Assembly (NCBI GenBank): GCA_019096065.1
Contig: JAGUCH010000001.1
Coordinates: 16,244,001 to 16,308,000 of the forward strand
Source: Paracyclopina nana
Lineage: Eukaryota > Arthropoda > Copepoda > Cyclopoida > Cyclopettidae
Reading direction: 5' to 3'
DNA length: 64,000 nucleotides
Of the stretch, positions 48,197 to 60,370 are shown piece after piece; the stretch's first letter is position 1; every line of letters starts with the position of its first letter. Below the pieces are notes generated by a model. It had not been told where the DNA came from and searched no databases. It worked only from the letters and a program-made list of their open reading frames with translations. Position numbers and translations under genes: made by a program.

Positions 48197-51100
48197 ATGC
48201 CGCCCCAACTGTGGACTTTCCTGACGTCCTTCGCACTGGTCATACTCTCAGCCAAAGGCCAGCAAGACCAAGAATCCGCGATTGTCGTGGTAGCCCACGT
48301 CTCGCAGCACAGCGTGAGAGGCACAGTGACATTCACGCAAGCCAAGCCAGGCGAGGCTGTGGCCATCGCCGTCAGCCTCGATGTGGCCAGAGAGTACAAA
48401 GGCGAGTATGCGTGGGGCATCTACGAGTTCCCCATCGACTATTCCCAAAAGGACTTTTGCGACACTCGCATGTTGGGCCGAAAGCCCATCGTCAATCTAG
48501 AGGCTAGTCTCAACAAGCTGCCGCTGGATGAGCCGGCAGAGACTGAAGACCCAATCATACACGTGGACCTAGAATTCACCTCCACCGAGCTTGACCTCCG
48601 AGGCCCCAAGGGAGTTTGGGGCCATGGCCTGGTCCTTGAGGGGCCCTCGAGGGCACGCATTTGCGCCTCTCTCGTGCCCTCAGTGAGACCAGAGGACAAT
48701 GTACGCGCCTTCGAGGCGCGGTTCACATCCAACGTGGGTGGCTCAGTGTGGTTCACCAGCCTCAGCCTCCACGGCTCGGCGGCGGCCTCGGAGACGAAGA
48801 TTTTCACCAACCTGGTGCACGTCTCGGGCTCTGGCAAGTCTTCCTCGCACAAATGGCAACTCTTCATCAGCGACGTCCTCGACACTGACTCTGACATTCA
48901 GGGTAGTGGCTGCGACTTCCTGCAAATCCTCTACGACCCGCACAACGGCGACGGAGAAGGCTGCTCTGCGGAGGCGCCAGAGAAGTGCAGGGAAGGCGAT
49001 TTGGCCGGCAAATTCGGCCCGGTGAAGGTGAGCAAACGGGAGTCCATGTTCACCAAGAATCACTTCACCGACGTTAATTTGAACTTGCCCGAATTGGAGG
49101 GCGCGGCGAGGTCGCTCTTTCTCGTCCTCTACGACGAAGAGAAACCCGAGGAGTACTTCGCCTGCGCCAAGGTCAGGCCCGTCAAGGCCAAAAAGGCCAG
49201 AGCCACTTTCGGCCATGACGGACTCACCGGAGAGATCAGCTTTGAGCAGTCCTCGCCGTTTCTGCCAGTCAAGACCCGAGTGAGCCTGCATGGCCTTCAA
49301 GGCCAGGCTGGGGCCTACCACATCCACGAAATCCCCATGGTGCTCGATAGGAAGGACGCGGAGGACAATCCCTGTGCCAACACGGGCGGCCACTATAACC
49401 CTTTCAATATCGACCCTACGACGAGCCCAGCGCCTGGGACTGGCTCATACGACAAGTACGAGGTGGGCGACCTCAGCGGCAAGTACGGGGCGATGAGCGG
49501 CCTCGAGGATTTCAGCGTGGAGGCCGTGGACCCGATGCTCTCGCTGTTCGGAAAACACTCGGTGATTGGACGTACCATAGTGGTGCATAACCACCCCAAG
49601 CCGACGCGGTGGGCGTGCGCGAATATCGTCCTCCAGGGCCGGCCTCTACTATCAGCGGCCGCAATTTTCACCTACCCTGTGGCGGGGAGGATCATCTTCC
49701 GCCAGCCGGAAGACGACCACCTCGAGGATACGCAGATTTTCGTGGAGTCTCTCCTCTATTCGGACGGGAGCAAGAACGACACGAGAGACCACCGGTGGCA
49801 TGTCCACACCACGGTGCCAGGTAGTGACTTTTTCAATTGGACAGGCCGGTGTCTCAGCGCCGGAGGCCACTACAACCCGTACAAAATCAGCAAGGAAGAT
49901 TACACGGAGTGCACCAACGAGCACTTGGGCTATCGATGCGAGGTTGGCGACCTTGCGAGCAAACACGGGCCTTTGCGCGTATCCGGGAGGAAACGCGACG
50001 TCAAGTCCACAATCAGCTTCTTTACTGACTCGCATTTGCCTCTGAGTGGTCTGCATTCAATTATCGGTAGATCGATCACCATCCATGATGACTTTGCCCC
50101 AGAGCACCGGGGAGACAGAATGGCGTGCACAGCCATCCGGAGGCTGTACAGGCACAAAGCTGTGGCCTCGTCCTGGTTCGGCAACGGCCAGCCGGCCTCC
50201 GTCAAGGGGAGGCTGGAATTCATTCAAGCCTCGCCAATGGAGCCAGCGAGGACCCTCGTGGAATTGGAAGGGCTCAACGGAGTGGCCAGCGCCTACCACG
50301 TTCACCAGGTTTCTATTTTGACATTTACGTTTTATATCCTCGAGAGCACAAAGAATGGCTTCATAGTGTTGTATATAGGTTTTGCGCTAATACTGCATGA
50401 TCATGAAATGACTGTTTGATTATTCGAGTCACGTCCAGTAGTAGTACTATACATACTTAAGCACGTACAGCGCCCATTCCATTGGTGTTTTGAGGCAGAA
50501 AACATTACAATGATCAAGATTAAAATCTGAAACAAGCTCATGGAATGCTTCTATTTTTGCAGGTCGCGGTGCAGGACCAGCTGGAGTTTCCGTGCACGGG
50601 TGAGGCCATTGGAGGCCATTTCAACCCTTACAAATGGGACCCGAGCGCGAGCCCGAAGCCGGGCAGAGGCACGGACGATCAGTACGAAGTGGGCGACTTG
50701 AGCGGCAAGCACGGACTGCTCAATGAGAAGCAGGAGATTCGAGCCATCTACAACGACACCAACTTGCAGCTCTTCGGCTACAACTCGATCCTGGGCAGGT
50801 CCATCCTGATCCACAAGAAGCACCGTGGGGAGCGGTGGGCCTGTGCCTCGCTCAAATGGGGCTTCGACCCCGACGAGGCCCGCGAGGTCCGGGCTGTGGC
50901 CTCGTTCCACCACCCGAACGGTTTCGCCTGGGGCTACATCAAGTTCAGCCAAGTGATTTACAACGATGGCTCGAAGACGGACACGGCGATCGAGGTGCGC
51001 CTCAAGTATCCCGGAAAGTTCAACACTGACAAGTCGGAAGGGCACGAGTGGTCCATCTACGTGAGCCCGGTGGGTCACGACGCCGCGGTGAAATTCCAGA

Positions 51101-51861
51101 GCGCCAGGTGCACGGCCGCGGGCTACAGGTGGAACCCCACCCACATCCAGCTCGCGGATCCCAATGACCACGGCTTCTACGGAGAGGAGTGCGGACCGGA
51201 CTACCCGCTGAGGTGCGAAATCGGTGACCTTTCCGGAAGACACGGACGCATCGCGATCGGAGGCAAGGCCTACGTTCTCAGCGACCCCGTGATGACGCTG
51301 CAAGGCGAGGACTGGTTCACCTCCGCCATCGGAAAGTCCATCGTCATCCACGGCCCCAATGGAGGCCTGGAGCGCATGGCTTGCGCCAACATCGAGGAGG
51401 ACCGGGAAATCATCAAGGTGGCCAACATCCGGACCAAGGCCAGGTTCAGCCTCGCCACCTTCATGGAGGAGGTCACCGCCATCATGGGCGTCCCCGAGTG
51501 GTTCATGTATTTGGACGCGAGGAAAACGCGCAACCTGCACAACGGCCGGTGCGTGCAGATCGAGCTGCATTTCGCCGGACCCTACGCGCACAAATTGGAG
51601 CAGGATTTCGGCCACCTTTTGCGCACCGGCCGACTGAGTGGGCCCTCGGTCCCCATTCCGGGGTATGTGCCTGACCAGCAGAGGCCGACCAGTTTGTCGT
51701 ATTCGGAGTGTGACAGTGACTCTGGCGGAGGCCGCAGACCCCTCACCACCTCCTACAATGACCTTTTCAGCAGTTATTCTAGTCACAGCTCAAGAGTGAC
51801 TACATCATCATCTGTGAGCATCTTCTTGGTGATCTTCTTCATGATGTCGAGGATTTTGTGA
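48197..51861 (+). CDS. Copper-only superoxide dismutase-repeat protein (CSRP)
   Basis: A large extracellular protein built from Cu/Zn-SOD folds that lack the zinc site. Coding exons 48197-50308 and 50563-51861; 1136 residues. ATG 48197 has a strong context (GCCGCCATG) and opens a signal peptide (TFLTSFALVILSAKG). Six SOD-like units can be seen, at roughly 35-160, 170-325, 333-478, 486-648, 655-802 and 815-982. Units 3-5 keep all four copper His: H375/H377/H399/H464, H535/H537/H558/H630 and H701/H703/H723/H788. Units 1, 2 and 6 have lost most of them. The zinc-loop His are missing throughout, but VGDLSGKYG/H-type Asp and the active-site Arg (RWACANI-like) persist. A ~80-residue conserved-looking C-terminal region follows, then a Ser-rich stretch and a hydrophobic end (VSIFLVIFFMM), suggesting a GPI anchor. 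The intron splits unit 5 just after its HVH. Likely role: extracellular superoxide or copper handling. Confidence 0.92.
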
Positions 51862-52113
51862 TTTTTCCTGGCGCTCGCGAGCGCGGCGTCGTCGTGTTCA
51901 CGTCAAGTGCCAAAACGAGGCCTTGAGTTGCTTCCGTTCTTTGACTCTTTGACTACATACTCACCTATGATATACTAGTATACTTTGGTGTGCGCGTTGT
52001 TTTGTAAAAATCGATCAACCTCAGCTATTTATTCCGATACATTTTCTAGTGCACCACCGCGCATATTTGCCGCGCTACTATACAAACTATTTTATGAATG
52101 CAGACATTTGTTC

Positions 52114-52119
52114 AATAAA
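52114..52119 (+). other. Poly(A) signal of the SOD-repeat gene
   Basis: AATAAA 253 nt after the stop codon, the first good signal. The 3' UTR includes a perfect 14-bp palindrome, GCGCTCGCGAGCGC, at 51871-51884. Confidence 0.7.
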
Positions 52120-52139
52120 CATGCTAGCCGCAAAGATTG

Positions 52140-55100
52140 AATCTGATTGACCATTGTGTTGCCTAGGTTTACATTCTTGATGGGTTTTTCGCGTGCATCA
52201 CGCCATTTCTTATAGAGCCCATGATCGTTCGAGAGGAGTTTCTATTTTGCGCTGCTTACATTGGATTTCGTATTGAGCTGCTGCTACGTGACACTTATCC
52301 TGCGCGCGTATGCTGTAAGGTAGCAGCGCAGTATGTAAAATATGAATGCAATCCTTGAACCTTGAGTGGAGAAAAATGTGATCGATTTAATAGACTGCCT
52401 GCAACCGTATAATCAGGCCTGACAACCAAATAATGGGTAGGATATCCCACACTTGTCAATTCCTACACTAACTAAGTTATTGGAAACGCGCGAGTCAATT
52501 TAGGGCGTCACATCATGCCAATGTATCCGCGCGTAAGAACGTAATAGTTAAAATATCTCTCGGCTTCCTCCTGCCATTTTCCCCGCATTATTTGGAAAAA
52601 TCATTGGGACCCCGGAGATGACCTCTTGATTTTCGTGCAAACATCCATTTAGCAAGGGTTGGCTGCTTCATGGCTCTCGTCAGCAGCTCATAAAAGCCAT
52701 CTTCAAATCTCCGAAGGAAGTGAACTTTTGCAGCATGTTCTACGCGAGTCCATTTAATACAGCTGCACTAGCTGTGCGTGGGTACGTAGGTGGGAAAAAA
52801 CTTGAAATTGAATTAATATACTATGAGATGATGAAAAACGAGGACAATAGACTAATTGATGCATTTAGCGGTGTGGTACTTTTCCCCCTCCTTTTTCCCA
52901 CGGTGTGATGCATCGAAAGTCGTCGTCACCGTCGTCATCATCTTTTACGTGCATCTATCCATTGACATTCAAAAAGCCCATCAAGATCCACCAAACCGGA
53001 TGATATTATGTGGCAAGAAAAACCCTCGATTTTACAGCGTTTGCAAAGTAACTTTACCGCCCTATTCATGTATTTAAAGAATGCCTTAAGTTATGGAAAA
53101 AATTGTCATAAGGAAAAGTGAATCCGTTGCTGACTGCCACTCTACGAGTTCAGCTTGGGGCCGAGCAGCGTTTTTAATGGCAATTTTTGCTATTTTGTCT
53201 CGTGGTTTTCAGCATATTTCAAAACAAACTATCTTTCAGCAGATTTGTTTGATCAAAGATGAGATTTCACTATTGATTTTGCTCAAAAGGTCTAAAGTGT
53301 GGAGCACTCTTAATAGCCAAAATTAGATTTGTTTTCTTTCGAGTTGGCTTAAAGTCGATCTGATTATTTTAGCATCAGCTGGCGCTTGTCATAAGACAAT
53401 TTTTCTCCTTTCCTTGAGGTGTTTTTCGTGCAATTTCCTAAGGAGTTTGAGGCGTACATGAACAGGACATACATATACCTATATAGTGTGACAATGCGAC
53501 TTTTTTACATCATGATAATAAATTGTCCTCTTATTCATGCCCCTTTTTTACCATCCTTGAGCTCGTACTCTTTTCTGGGCACGATTCTCCTGCGCACACA
53601 ATGAATGAAAGTGATCCCGAAAGTCACTCTCGATGCTGGTACGTAGTGCATTTTATGAAATGCGCGTGACTTCAAGCGAAAAGATGACATATTTAACTTA
53701 TTCGCGCACACAAAATTGCCCTTGAGGGCCAATCATACTTGAAATTGAGATTTGGCAAGTCACGCATATTACGTACTATTATACGGTCAAATTATAAGGG
53801 TTTCCTGATAATTCCTTGCAAATAGTCAGACATCCTTTCAAATTATGATAGGTTTTCAAGTTCGACACGTGATCCATTTTTTTCCCTCGTGGTCATGCGT
53901 AGCTAAAATCCGACTCGGTGGTTTTTGAAATACACGACGACCGTTCTGATTGAGATTTTAGATGCTCTTGAGCTATATACAAGAGATTTCCGCGCTTATT
54001 CTGTATACGCATAAACTTGTTGCATCGTCGCGCATTGACACGGCGCGCAAAAACCGCATTGATTATGGTTTACAAGGCTTTTTTCCCCTCCAAGCTAGCC
54101 AAGCAATCCAGTGTAAACTGAAGCAAGGCCAAAAGCCGAGCGTAAATGAAAATTAGCCCATCTTCTTCATACGTTCATAGTATTTCGGCAATAATTCGTT
54201 ATTAATGGGTAAATTTAAATTATCGCGCGTATCATATGATTTTTCAACAATAGGCTCATCATAGGTAGTAATGCTGACTTCGCATCTTTTCTAATAGCGC
54301 TTATTCTCTTCAGTTTTTGCTGAGCATGCAAAAAATGGCTACTTTTTGTGTTAATATACCTGCTCCAAAGCCTATTTTGGGAGTTTGCGTGTGTGGGATG
54401 AGGTAAAACCATTTGTGATGCATGACACCAGGTTTTCACATGTTTTCTTAGCCTGGCCTCAATTTATCGACGTGACAAGCATGCCAAGATGGCTGAAAAC
54501 AAATCCATTTTTCAAACATTTTCTGGTTCGCAGCAGCACTTCTTCCTACTATACAGTACCACAGTATATACTCTACTAAGTGAAAGTGGGTCAAAATGAA
54601 GAGCTTAATGGACAAGCAATTGAATTTTCAACCTTGAAATGCCATCTTTTTCAGACGTGAAGCATCTAAAATGTATTTATTATTGCATCTCTTTCAATTA
54701 CCAAAAATGAAGACCACCAGTCGCAAAGACAAATGTTAATGGACTGATTAATGAGAGGCTTTGAAAGGTGCATCAAACAAACCATTAATAATTAGTATAT
54801 AACCTTTAAAATTAATTTGGCTAGCATTATCCAGCCAAGCATCAAGACTGAAGACAGGTGTTGTTGAAGCAAATATGGCTCAACAGCTGCACTCACATAT
54901 GCTTTATGTTCAAAAGAAACGACCCTTTCACTTGCGGGCAAATATCTTTGAATATTCACGAGCGCCTCGAACGTTGAACTAAAGAGCTATGAGCTTCACG
55001 AGTCTCCCCAAAAAAATTATTACTGTTGATATAAAAGGATTTGACCCCCCCTCAAAACGCCCACGATATCAGAAAAAAGACAAGGCTATGAATATCATTT

Positions 55101-58100
55101 ACAAATATGTGTCTCATCATTAAAGTGGATTTGTACGGCTGCCATCTTGATGAGGTGAGATTTTCGAAGCCCCCGCACACACACGTACGAACTCACACCA
55201 GCCCAGAAAAAGTCAAAGTTCATGGATTTTTTGCCATGATCATTATTACACCATTAGGACGGTCTTTTTTCTTAACCAGATCTCTGCGCATGTTTAAAAT
55301 TATAAATTTGGCACCCAGCATGATCGAGGATCACGTTTAACCCTCGAGCAGCAGCAGCAGCTCAAAGCTGATAGTATATACCAAAATTGTAGAGTAATTA
55401 GCGGGCACAGCTTGAAACGTGCAATAAAATGAGGTTATTTATGCTGAAAACAATCTACCCCATGTGGTTATGCTTGACCTTCTTGTGTCATTACTTACAC
55501 AATTTTGAGAAATAGCAAGTTTTTAGCAACCGATGATTAGAGGCTCCAACATGCTTCTGAAAAGGCTGGTAATTAGGCCATTACACATGCATGGCAGTAA
55601 AAGGTCACATTATTATTTTTATTACCATTATTTTGATTTTCGTCCGCGTATTTGTAGTGCGTTGCATAATTTAGCAGACGGCTGTCATCAATTTCATTTT
55701 CAGCTTCATGCACCTCTGACATCAGTTTTTGCGGTTGGAAAAGGGCTCCAATTTCGAGTCTAAATTGGCCATTAAGTCGATAATTGCCGCTTTGTCGTCG
55801 TTATCACTCATGGCAGCAGCATTATTATGTGTTACAAACGCGGAAAAACCGTCGAAATCAATTGAGTAAGGGCAATTTGCAATCACGCGAGAGGATCGGT
55901 GAGCAGATCGAAATTGCAGATTAGCAATCAAATATGGGAGGCCATTTGCAGCTATAAATAACTGGGCCAATTTGCAGCCGCGCAATCAACCTTTGGTAAT
56001 CATAGACCAGTTGATCAGATAATGAGACCTCGTTTCTAAATTGCATTCCACGCTCGGGAATATTTACTGCCGTACAACTCCAACTTCTTGTCGCTTGGCT
56101 ACTTTACAGTGTATACCAGGTGATTTAACTCTTTCCCCTGGAATTCTGGCCCGATCTGAAATTCTGACCTCGTGGCACAAAACGTATCGATTACAATCAA
56201 AGTGAAAAGCAGTGCAATTAAATGAGCAAACATTTATAAATAAGTGAGATTTTTCTTGCCGCGTTGATAGTAATAAATGACAAACGTTCTCCCATTTGTC
56301 ACAATTATGGTAGCTTAGGATGCTTGTGGAAATAATTTATGGCGCTCATTAGATAAAAGAGGTCTTGATTTAGGGCCACACACGCAATAAAAACGTGTGT
56401 GCGTTCATAGCAGCATGCATGAAATATTAGAATATATAGCCTTTGACACATTTCATGACGAGGAGACAAAGTTCAACTTCCCACGCTGCAGTATATATAC
56501 CTATATACTACACACTGGTTGTCCTAACAAGATTTGAACGCTTCAGGGGTCACATTGTCACTATAACGTCTAGGTAAAAAAATACTCCTTTCAGTTCATA
56601 TGGTAAACAAGAGCGGAGAGGAAAAAATCCATGTTTGGGCCTTGGAAAGCAGCAGGGTATCACTTGGGCAATAAGATCGAAGCCACAGGGAGGCCAAAAG
56701 AACCATTTACCCCCTCCTCGAAAAATTCTTGAGGGAAAGTAAATCAGTCCATTATTCTTTTAAAAGCTTGATGCGTTGCAATTCTTTTATGGAGCTCAAG
56801 TGGCCAGTAAAAGAGCCAGGCTCAGATAAAGAAAGACCTTGGTACTTTTGCCAATTTCTCGTCAAAGCTGTTTCGAGAATCTATTTTTCTCTTTGTGTGC
56901 GCGAACGCCTTCAAGCAAAGAGCTGACAACACATAATTGAGCAAAAATCCGTCTTAACTTATTTTGCGCTTCCTAATTATATTTAGAGCAGTTTGTTAGA
57001 AATACAGGATGCGGCTCTGAAATTGCAACCTCACTATACAGTCGATTCGGCCCATTTATTTACTTCTTCAGAGCAGCCCGCTGCTTGCTATTTCGGAGCC
57101 GCATTCTGTATGAAAGGAAAAAGCTCCAAATTCGAGTGGCTGTCAGCTCTTTGTGATCATGCTTTAGCTAGAGCTCCCATAGCTCATTGCATTGTGTGCA
57201 GTTGTTGCAATTGTTGGACCTGCTCCAGTAATCAGACCACACCCACCTTTGATTCTCTTTGACTATTATACAGCTGAAACAGAGAAATCCTGATTGCATT
57301 GAGTTTCTCACCTCGTCGTCGCTCTTTAAAAAAAACGAGAAGCTGCATTTTGCTCGTACTATACAATTCAACAAGCTCCCATATACATGAACAGTATTTT
57401 GTGGCCTTGACTTAAGCAGTAATGATTATATTCTATTAGACGTGACTTTGCCATCAAACTTTGCCAAAGAAAAGCTAATTATACCAAAAAAGCGTTTTTA
57501 CGACTCAGCCACCATTCGAATTGGAGGATTTAATCCCACAACCTTTTTTAAGGCTTTAGAACTGGTTTTTCAGTTCCTGCTTTATAGATATTCGGGTCTT
57601 GCCTCTTATCCTATTCCGTTTCGTAGCCGTCAAGAGAACGATCAAAAATGACCCAAACAATCAGCCTTTTCATGGCCGTGGATAATTGGGTCCATTTACA
57701 GGAACTAATGGACTTGGTCTTCTCTCAAAAATTAGTCATGGCAAAATCCGGGTGATTTGAACGGAAGAATCTTGGCCTGCATCATGTATAATAATTGTTC
57801 TGCATCGCCTAGCATGCGAATTGATTGCATCCCTTTTTCAAGCTTTGAATGACAATTCAAAACCTTTTTCATGGCTGTCACAGTCGATGGTATTTTTTTT
57901 CGGTCCCATCAAGTGGTATTTGGCAATTGAAATGCCTTGAAAAGTCAAAACATCCTCGGGAGTGCTTCAATCCCATCAAGATAGGTGCATTCCAAGCCTG
58001 GTTGTTCCTTTTATGGCCGAATTGGAAAAGTGTCAAAATGTAATTGATGACAGCTTCATCATAAAGTTTGAGCTTGGGAAAACGAGCGTACTGCCGATTT

Positions 58101-59132
58101 ACAAGTCTATTCAAATCGAAAAATGCCCATGGAAACCATTAATCTGCAGGCAGGGATGAGAAACTTTTCTCCTCTCCGCCAGGTGAGTAATATCGCATTT
58201 TTTGTCAGTAGCTTTAATGCAGCTGGAAGCAGTTTGTATATGTACCTGTAGAAGAAAAATAGTTGCTGCTGCAACGAGTAAAAAATGGAGCTAATCGTGA
58301 TGACTGCGTATGAATGTTCATATCGTACCATTTGGTGCTAGGTCATTTTCGTCATTATCGTTATTACAATTGTGAAATGAATCAATACGTCTCCATAGTC
58401 TTGATCGAAATTATTCTGTGGCTCCCGCGGCGACAAGGCAATTCCATTTTTTCTTTCAAAATGCGTATATCAGATGAAATTCGATGATATTTCCAATGGA
58501 GGCTACTGGGGGATTCGAGGGTATTTAGCCTGCATTGTCGAGGAATTCTCAGTTAGGTAGTGACCTAGAAATTCCCCTGCTTGGCGTGGGCTATATAAAG
58601 TGAAATTTTTTTAGCAGTTTCGTTTTGGAAGTGCTGAAGGAATCCCGCTAAGAGGCTTATCATGGTAATTCCGCGCGACAAATGAGGCTTGTGAGTATGT
58701 GGCCAAAAAGTGTGATTTACACTCGAGCCATTGCAAGTGGAGTGCAAAGCATTCGTACGTGACGTTTGTTTTATAGCCTCCGATATTCATCTCGGCCGCG
58801 CCACAGATCGCAATGAATGCCTAATTTTATTGTGGACAGGGACGACGTTTTCATGAGAAATGGAGCCATAAACCCAGCAGCAGCAGCTTAAGGTCAGTCA
58901 CGAGGAAAAAAGATCTGATCAGTTCATTTGAGCATGTGTGAACAACCAGCCCCAATTAAGTCGAGCGTAAAAAGAGCACCTAATTGAAAATATCTCAACA
59001 CACGATATAGCATATAATAATGCCAAGTCGTCGTGCAAAGCTCCAAAATTGCCTCGTAAAGTCGTGAATATTTTTTCCGCGCGCACCTCAATATTTTTGT
59101 GCGTCAAATGACAACGCGTTAAATAACCGAGC
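52140..59132. other. 7-kb gene-poor region
   Basis: No supportable protein-coding gene; open frames are short and uneven. It contains a strong RNA hairpin (57002-57111), a CA-type dinucleotide patch near 55185, and CAG runs near 55350 and 58875. Plus-strand gene at 59133 follows. Confidence 0.5.
57002..57111 (+). ncRNA. Candidate hairpin RNA (miRNA-like or small foldback element)
   Basis: The arms ATACAGGATGCGGCTCTG... (57002-57023) and ...CGGAGCCGCATTCTGTAT (57090-57111) pair over 22 bp. The two positions that differ from perfect complementarity are G-U and U-G in the plus-strand RNA, so all 22 are paired there, but would be mismatches in the minus-strand RNA. Beyond one mismatch a further GCAA/TTGC pairs. 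The loop is about 55 nt, long for an animal pre-miRNA. I do not recognise the arm sequence as a known microRNA. Confidence 0.4.
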
Positions 59133-59570
59133 ATGAATTGGAAGCAAATCCTCGCCGTTTTCACCATTGGCTCCGGACTCGGCCTTATCTACCGAAAGAA
59201 TGGCGGAATGCGACTCCAGCCGGGTCAAGGCCTTCTCACGTTCTCCACCCTGGTGGAGTTTGGACCCTTTTCCGGAAACTGTCCGCATCCCTCGTTCACG
59301 AGAAAACACTGGTGTCAAGAGTGCGCGAATGAAGCGGATGCTTTGGCCTTCTCCTTGCCGAGGATCGTCGAGACAAGGAGAAACACCGTGCTGATCGGAG
59401 CCGACGTGCAATTCGACGGGACCGAGGACGATTGCAAAAATACGAGTCCGGCAATTGTGTACGAGTGCAACTTGGACGGCGAATACTGCCGACTCAGAGG
59501 AAACCGTTGCTACACTCGCCACGCCGCAAATAATGGCCATTTGTTCTACCGGGACACCTTATGCGACTAG
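59133..59570 (+). CDS. Orphan cysteine-rich protein, 145 residues
   Basis: A single open frame with a proper ATG, marked preference for G/C at third positions and AT-rich flanks, so almost certainly real. The N-terminus (MNWKQILAVFTIGSGLGLIY) is a hydrophobic stretch compatible with a signal peptide or anchor. The rest has nine cysteines, including CPHP...HWCQECANEAD and YECNLDGEYCRLRGNRCY, and ends TLCD, as in small disulfide-rich secreted proteins. No family is recognised. It may be a full gene or the last exon of a longer one; an upstream exon was not found. It converges with a minus-strand gene at 59945. The opposite strand is also open across it, which is a by-product of its codon usage. 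Confidence 0.68.
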   Translation: MNWKQILAVFTIGSGLGLIYRKNGGMRLQPGQGLLTFSTLVEFGPFSGNCPHPSFTRKHWCQECANEADALAFSLPRIVETRRNTVLIGADVQFDGTEDDCKNTSPAIVYECNLDGEYCRLRGNRCYTRHAANNGHLFYRDTLCD

Positions 59571-59944
59571 GTCGTGACGAGGCGGAGCCGCTCATAACAA
59601 TAATGCCCACCTTCGTGATAATGGCTTGAATATAATGCAAAAATGTGCCAACAACTGATTCTTCGTGGCCTCGCTAATTGCACCGATTTGGGCGCAGACG
59701 CGCGCTAATCACATTAGCACAAAGCGCAGGGGCCCGCGAGGCACGTTACGGGCATATGTACCTACTTTGCACCTAGCTCCTGCGAGAAAAAAGGCCCCCT
59801 CTTTTGTCATGCATGTGGCCGGCGGCCACAGCGGACCGAATTAGCATAAAATGACGGGTGCCTGACCTAGAGTGAGGTGTATTTCAACTTGACATGATTG
59901 GACAAGTTATAATCTGATCATATTTTAAGTTACAGTTCTTCAAA
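59571..59944. other. Spacer between two convergent genes
   Basis: Non-coding. Serves as the 3' flank of both neighbours. No canonical AATAAA is visible for either gene; AATATAATG at about 59630 on the plus strand is the nearest variant. Confidence 0.5.
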
Positions 59945-60370
59945 TCATTTGCTCTTGAGCAGCAACTTTGTGACCGGAGAAGCAGTCACATCAGAGCCAA
60001 GGAGCATTCGCTTCTTACGAGCCCATTCCTTGGGCTCTTGAGCGCGAATCTTCTTGTTCAGCTCTTCGCCTTGGAGAATCAGTGATTGCCACCTCAAGGC
60101 CTTGGTGGTGCAGAGCGGCGAGGTCTCCGAGGCCGACGTTGATGTGTTGATACCCGAGTCATAGTGGATGGAAAACTCCTCGGACACCGTGCAGTCAGTT
60201 GTTTCGTTGTTGGAAGTCATCGAGCAGTTGAAGTCATGGTCGAGTTCGGCGTTGGCATACGGGTCATCATCTTTGCTTAATGTTTGACGTCTGGTCAAAG
60301 CTCCAAAGATTATGTTAAATATAAGGCCAAGGACCAAAGCAGTAAAAATGGCAGAAAGGATCACTAACAT
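59945..60370 (-). CDS. Orphan single-pass membrane protein, 141 residues
   Basis: A complete frame from ATG 60370 to TGA 59945. The first 25 residues (MLVILSAIFTALVLGLIFNI...) form one membrane helix followed by a basic TRRQ, so it is either a signal anchor with the C-terminus in the cytosol or an uncleaved signal. The remainder is hydrophilic: an acidic stretch (KDDDPYANAELDHDF), two N-glycosylation-type sequons (NCS, NET) and NTS, a Ser/Thr-rich segment, and a basic end (EWARKKRMLLGS...LLLKSK). No family is recognised. Single exon; codon use is coding-like. If the tail is luminal the sequons could be used, but the positive-inside rule with TRRQ after the helix argues that the tail is cytosolic. 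Confidence 0.65.
   Translation of the reverse strand: MLVILSAIFTALVLGLIFNIIFGALTRRQTLSKDDDPYANAELDHDFNCSMTSNNETTDCTVSEEFSIHYDSGINTSTSASETSPLCTTKALRWQSLILQGEELNKKIRAQEPKEWARKKRMLLGSDVTASPVTKLLLKSK

Noticed and set aside
48743-49393. Long minus-strand open frame opposite the SOD-repeat gene (also 50551-51786)
   Set aside because: Mirror frames produced by the strong third-position G/C bias of the real plus-strand gene; no start, splice or family support.
59088-59540. 150-codon minus-strand open frame opposite the cysteine-rich orphan
   Set aside because: The plus frame has ATG, a hydrophobic N-terminus and an ordered cysteine pattern; the minus frame has none of these and is explained as its shadow.
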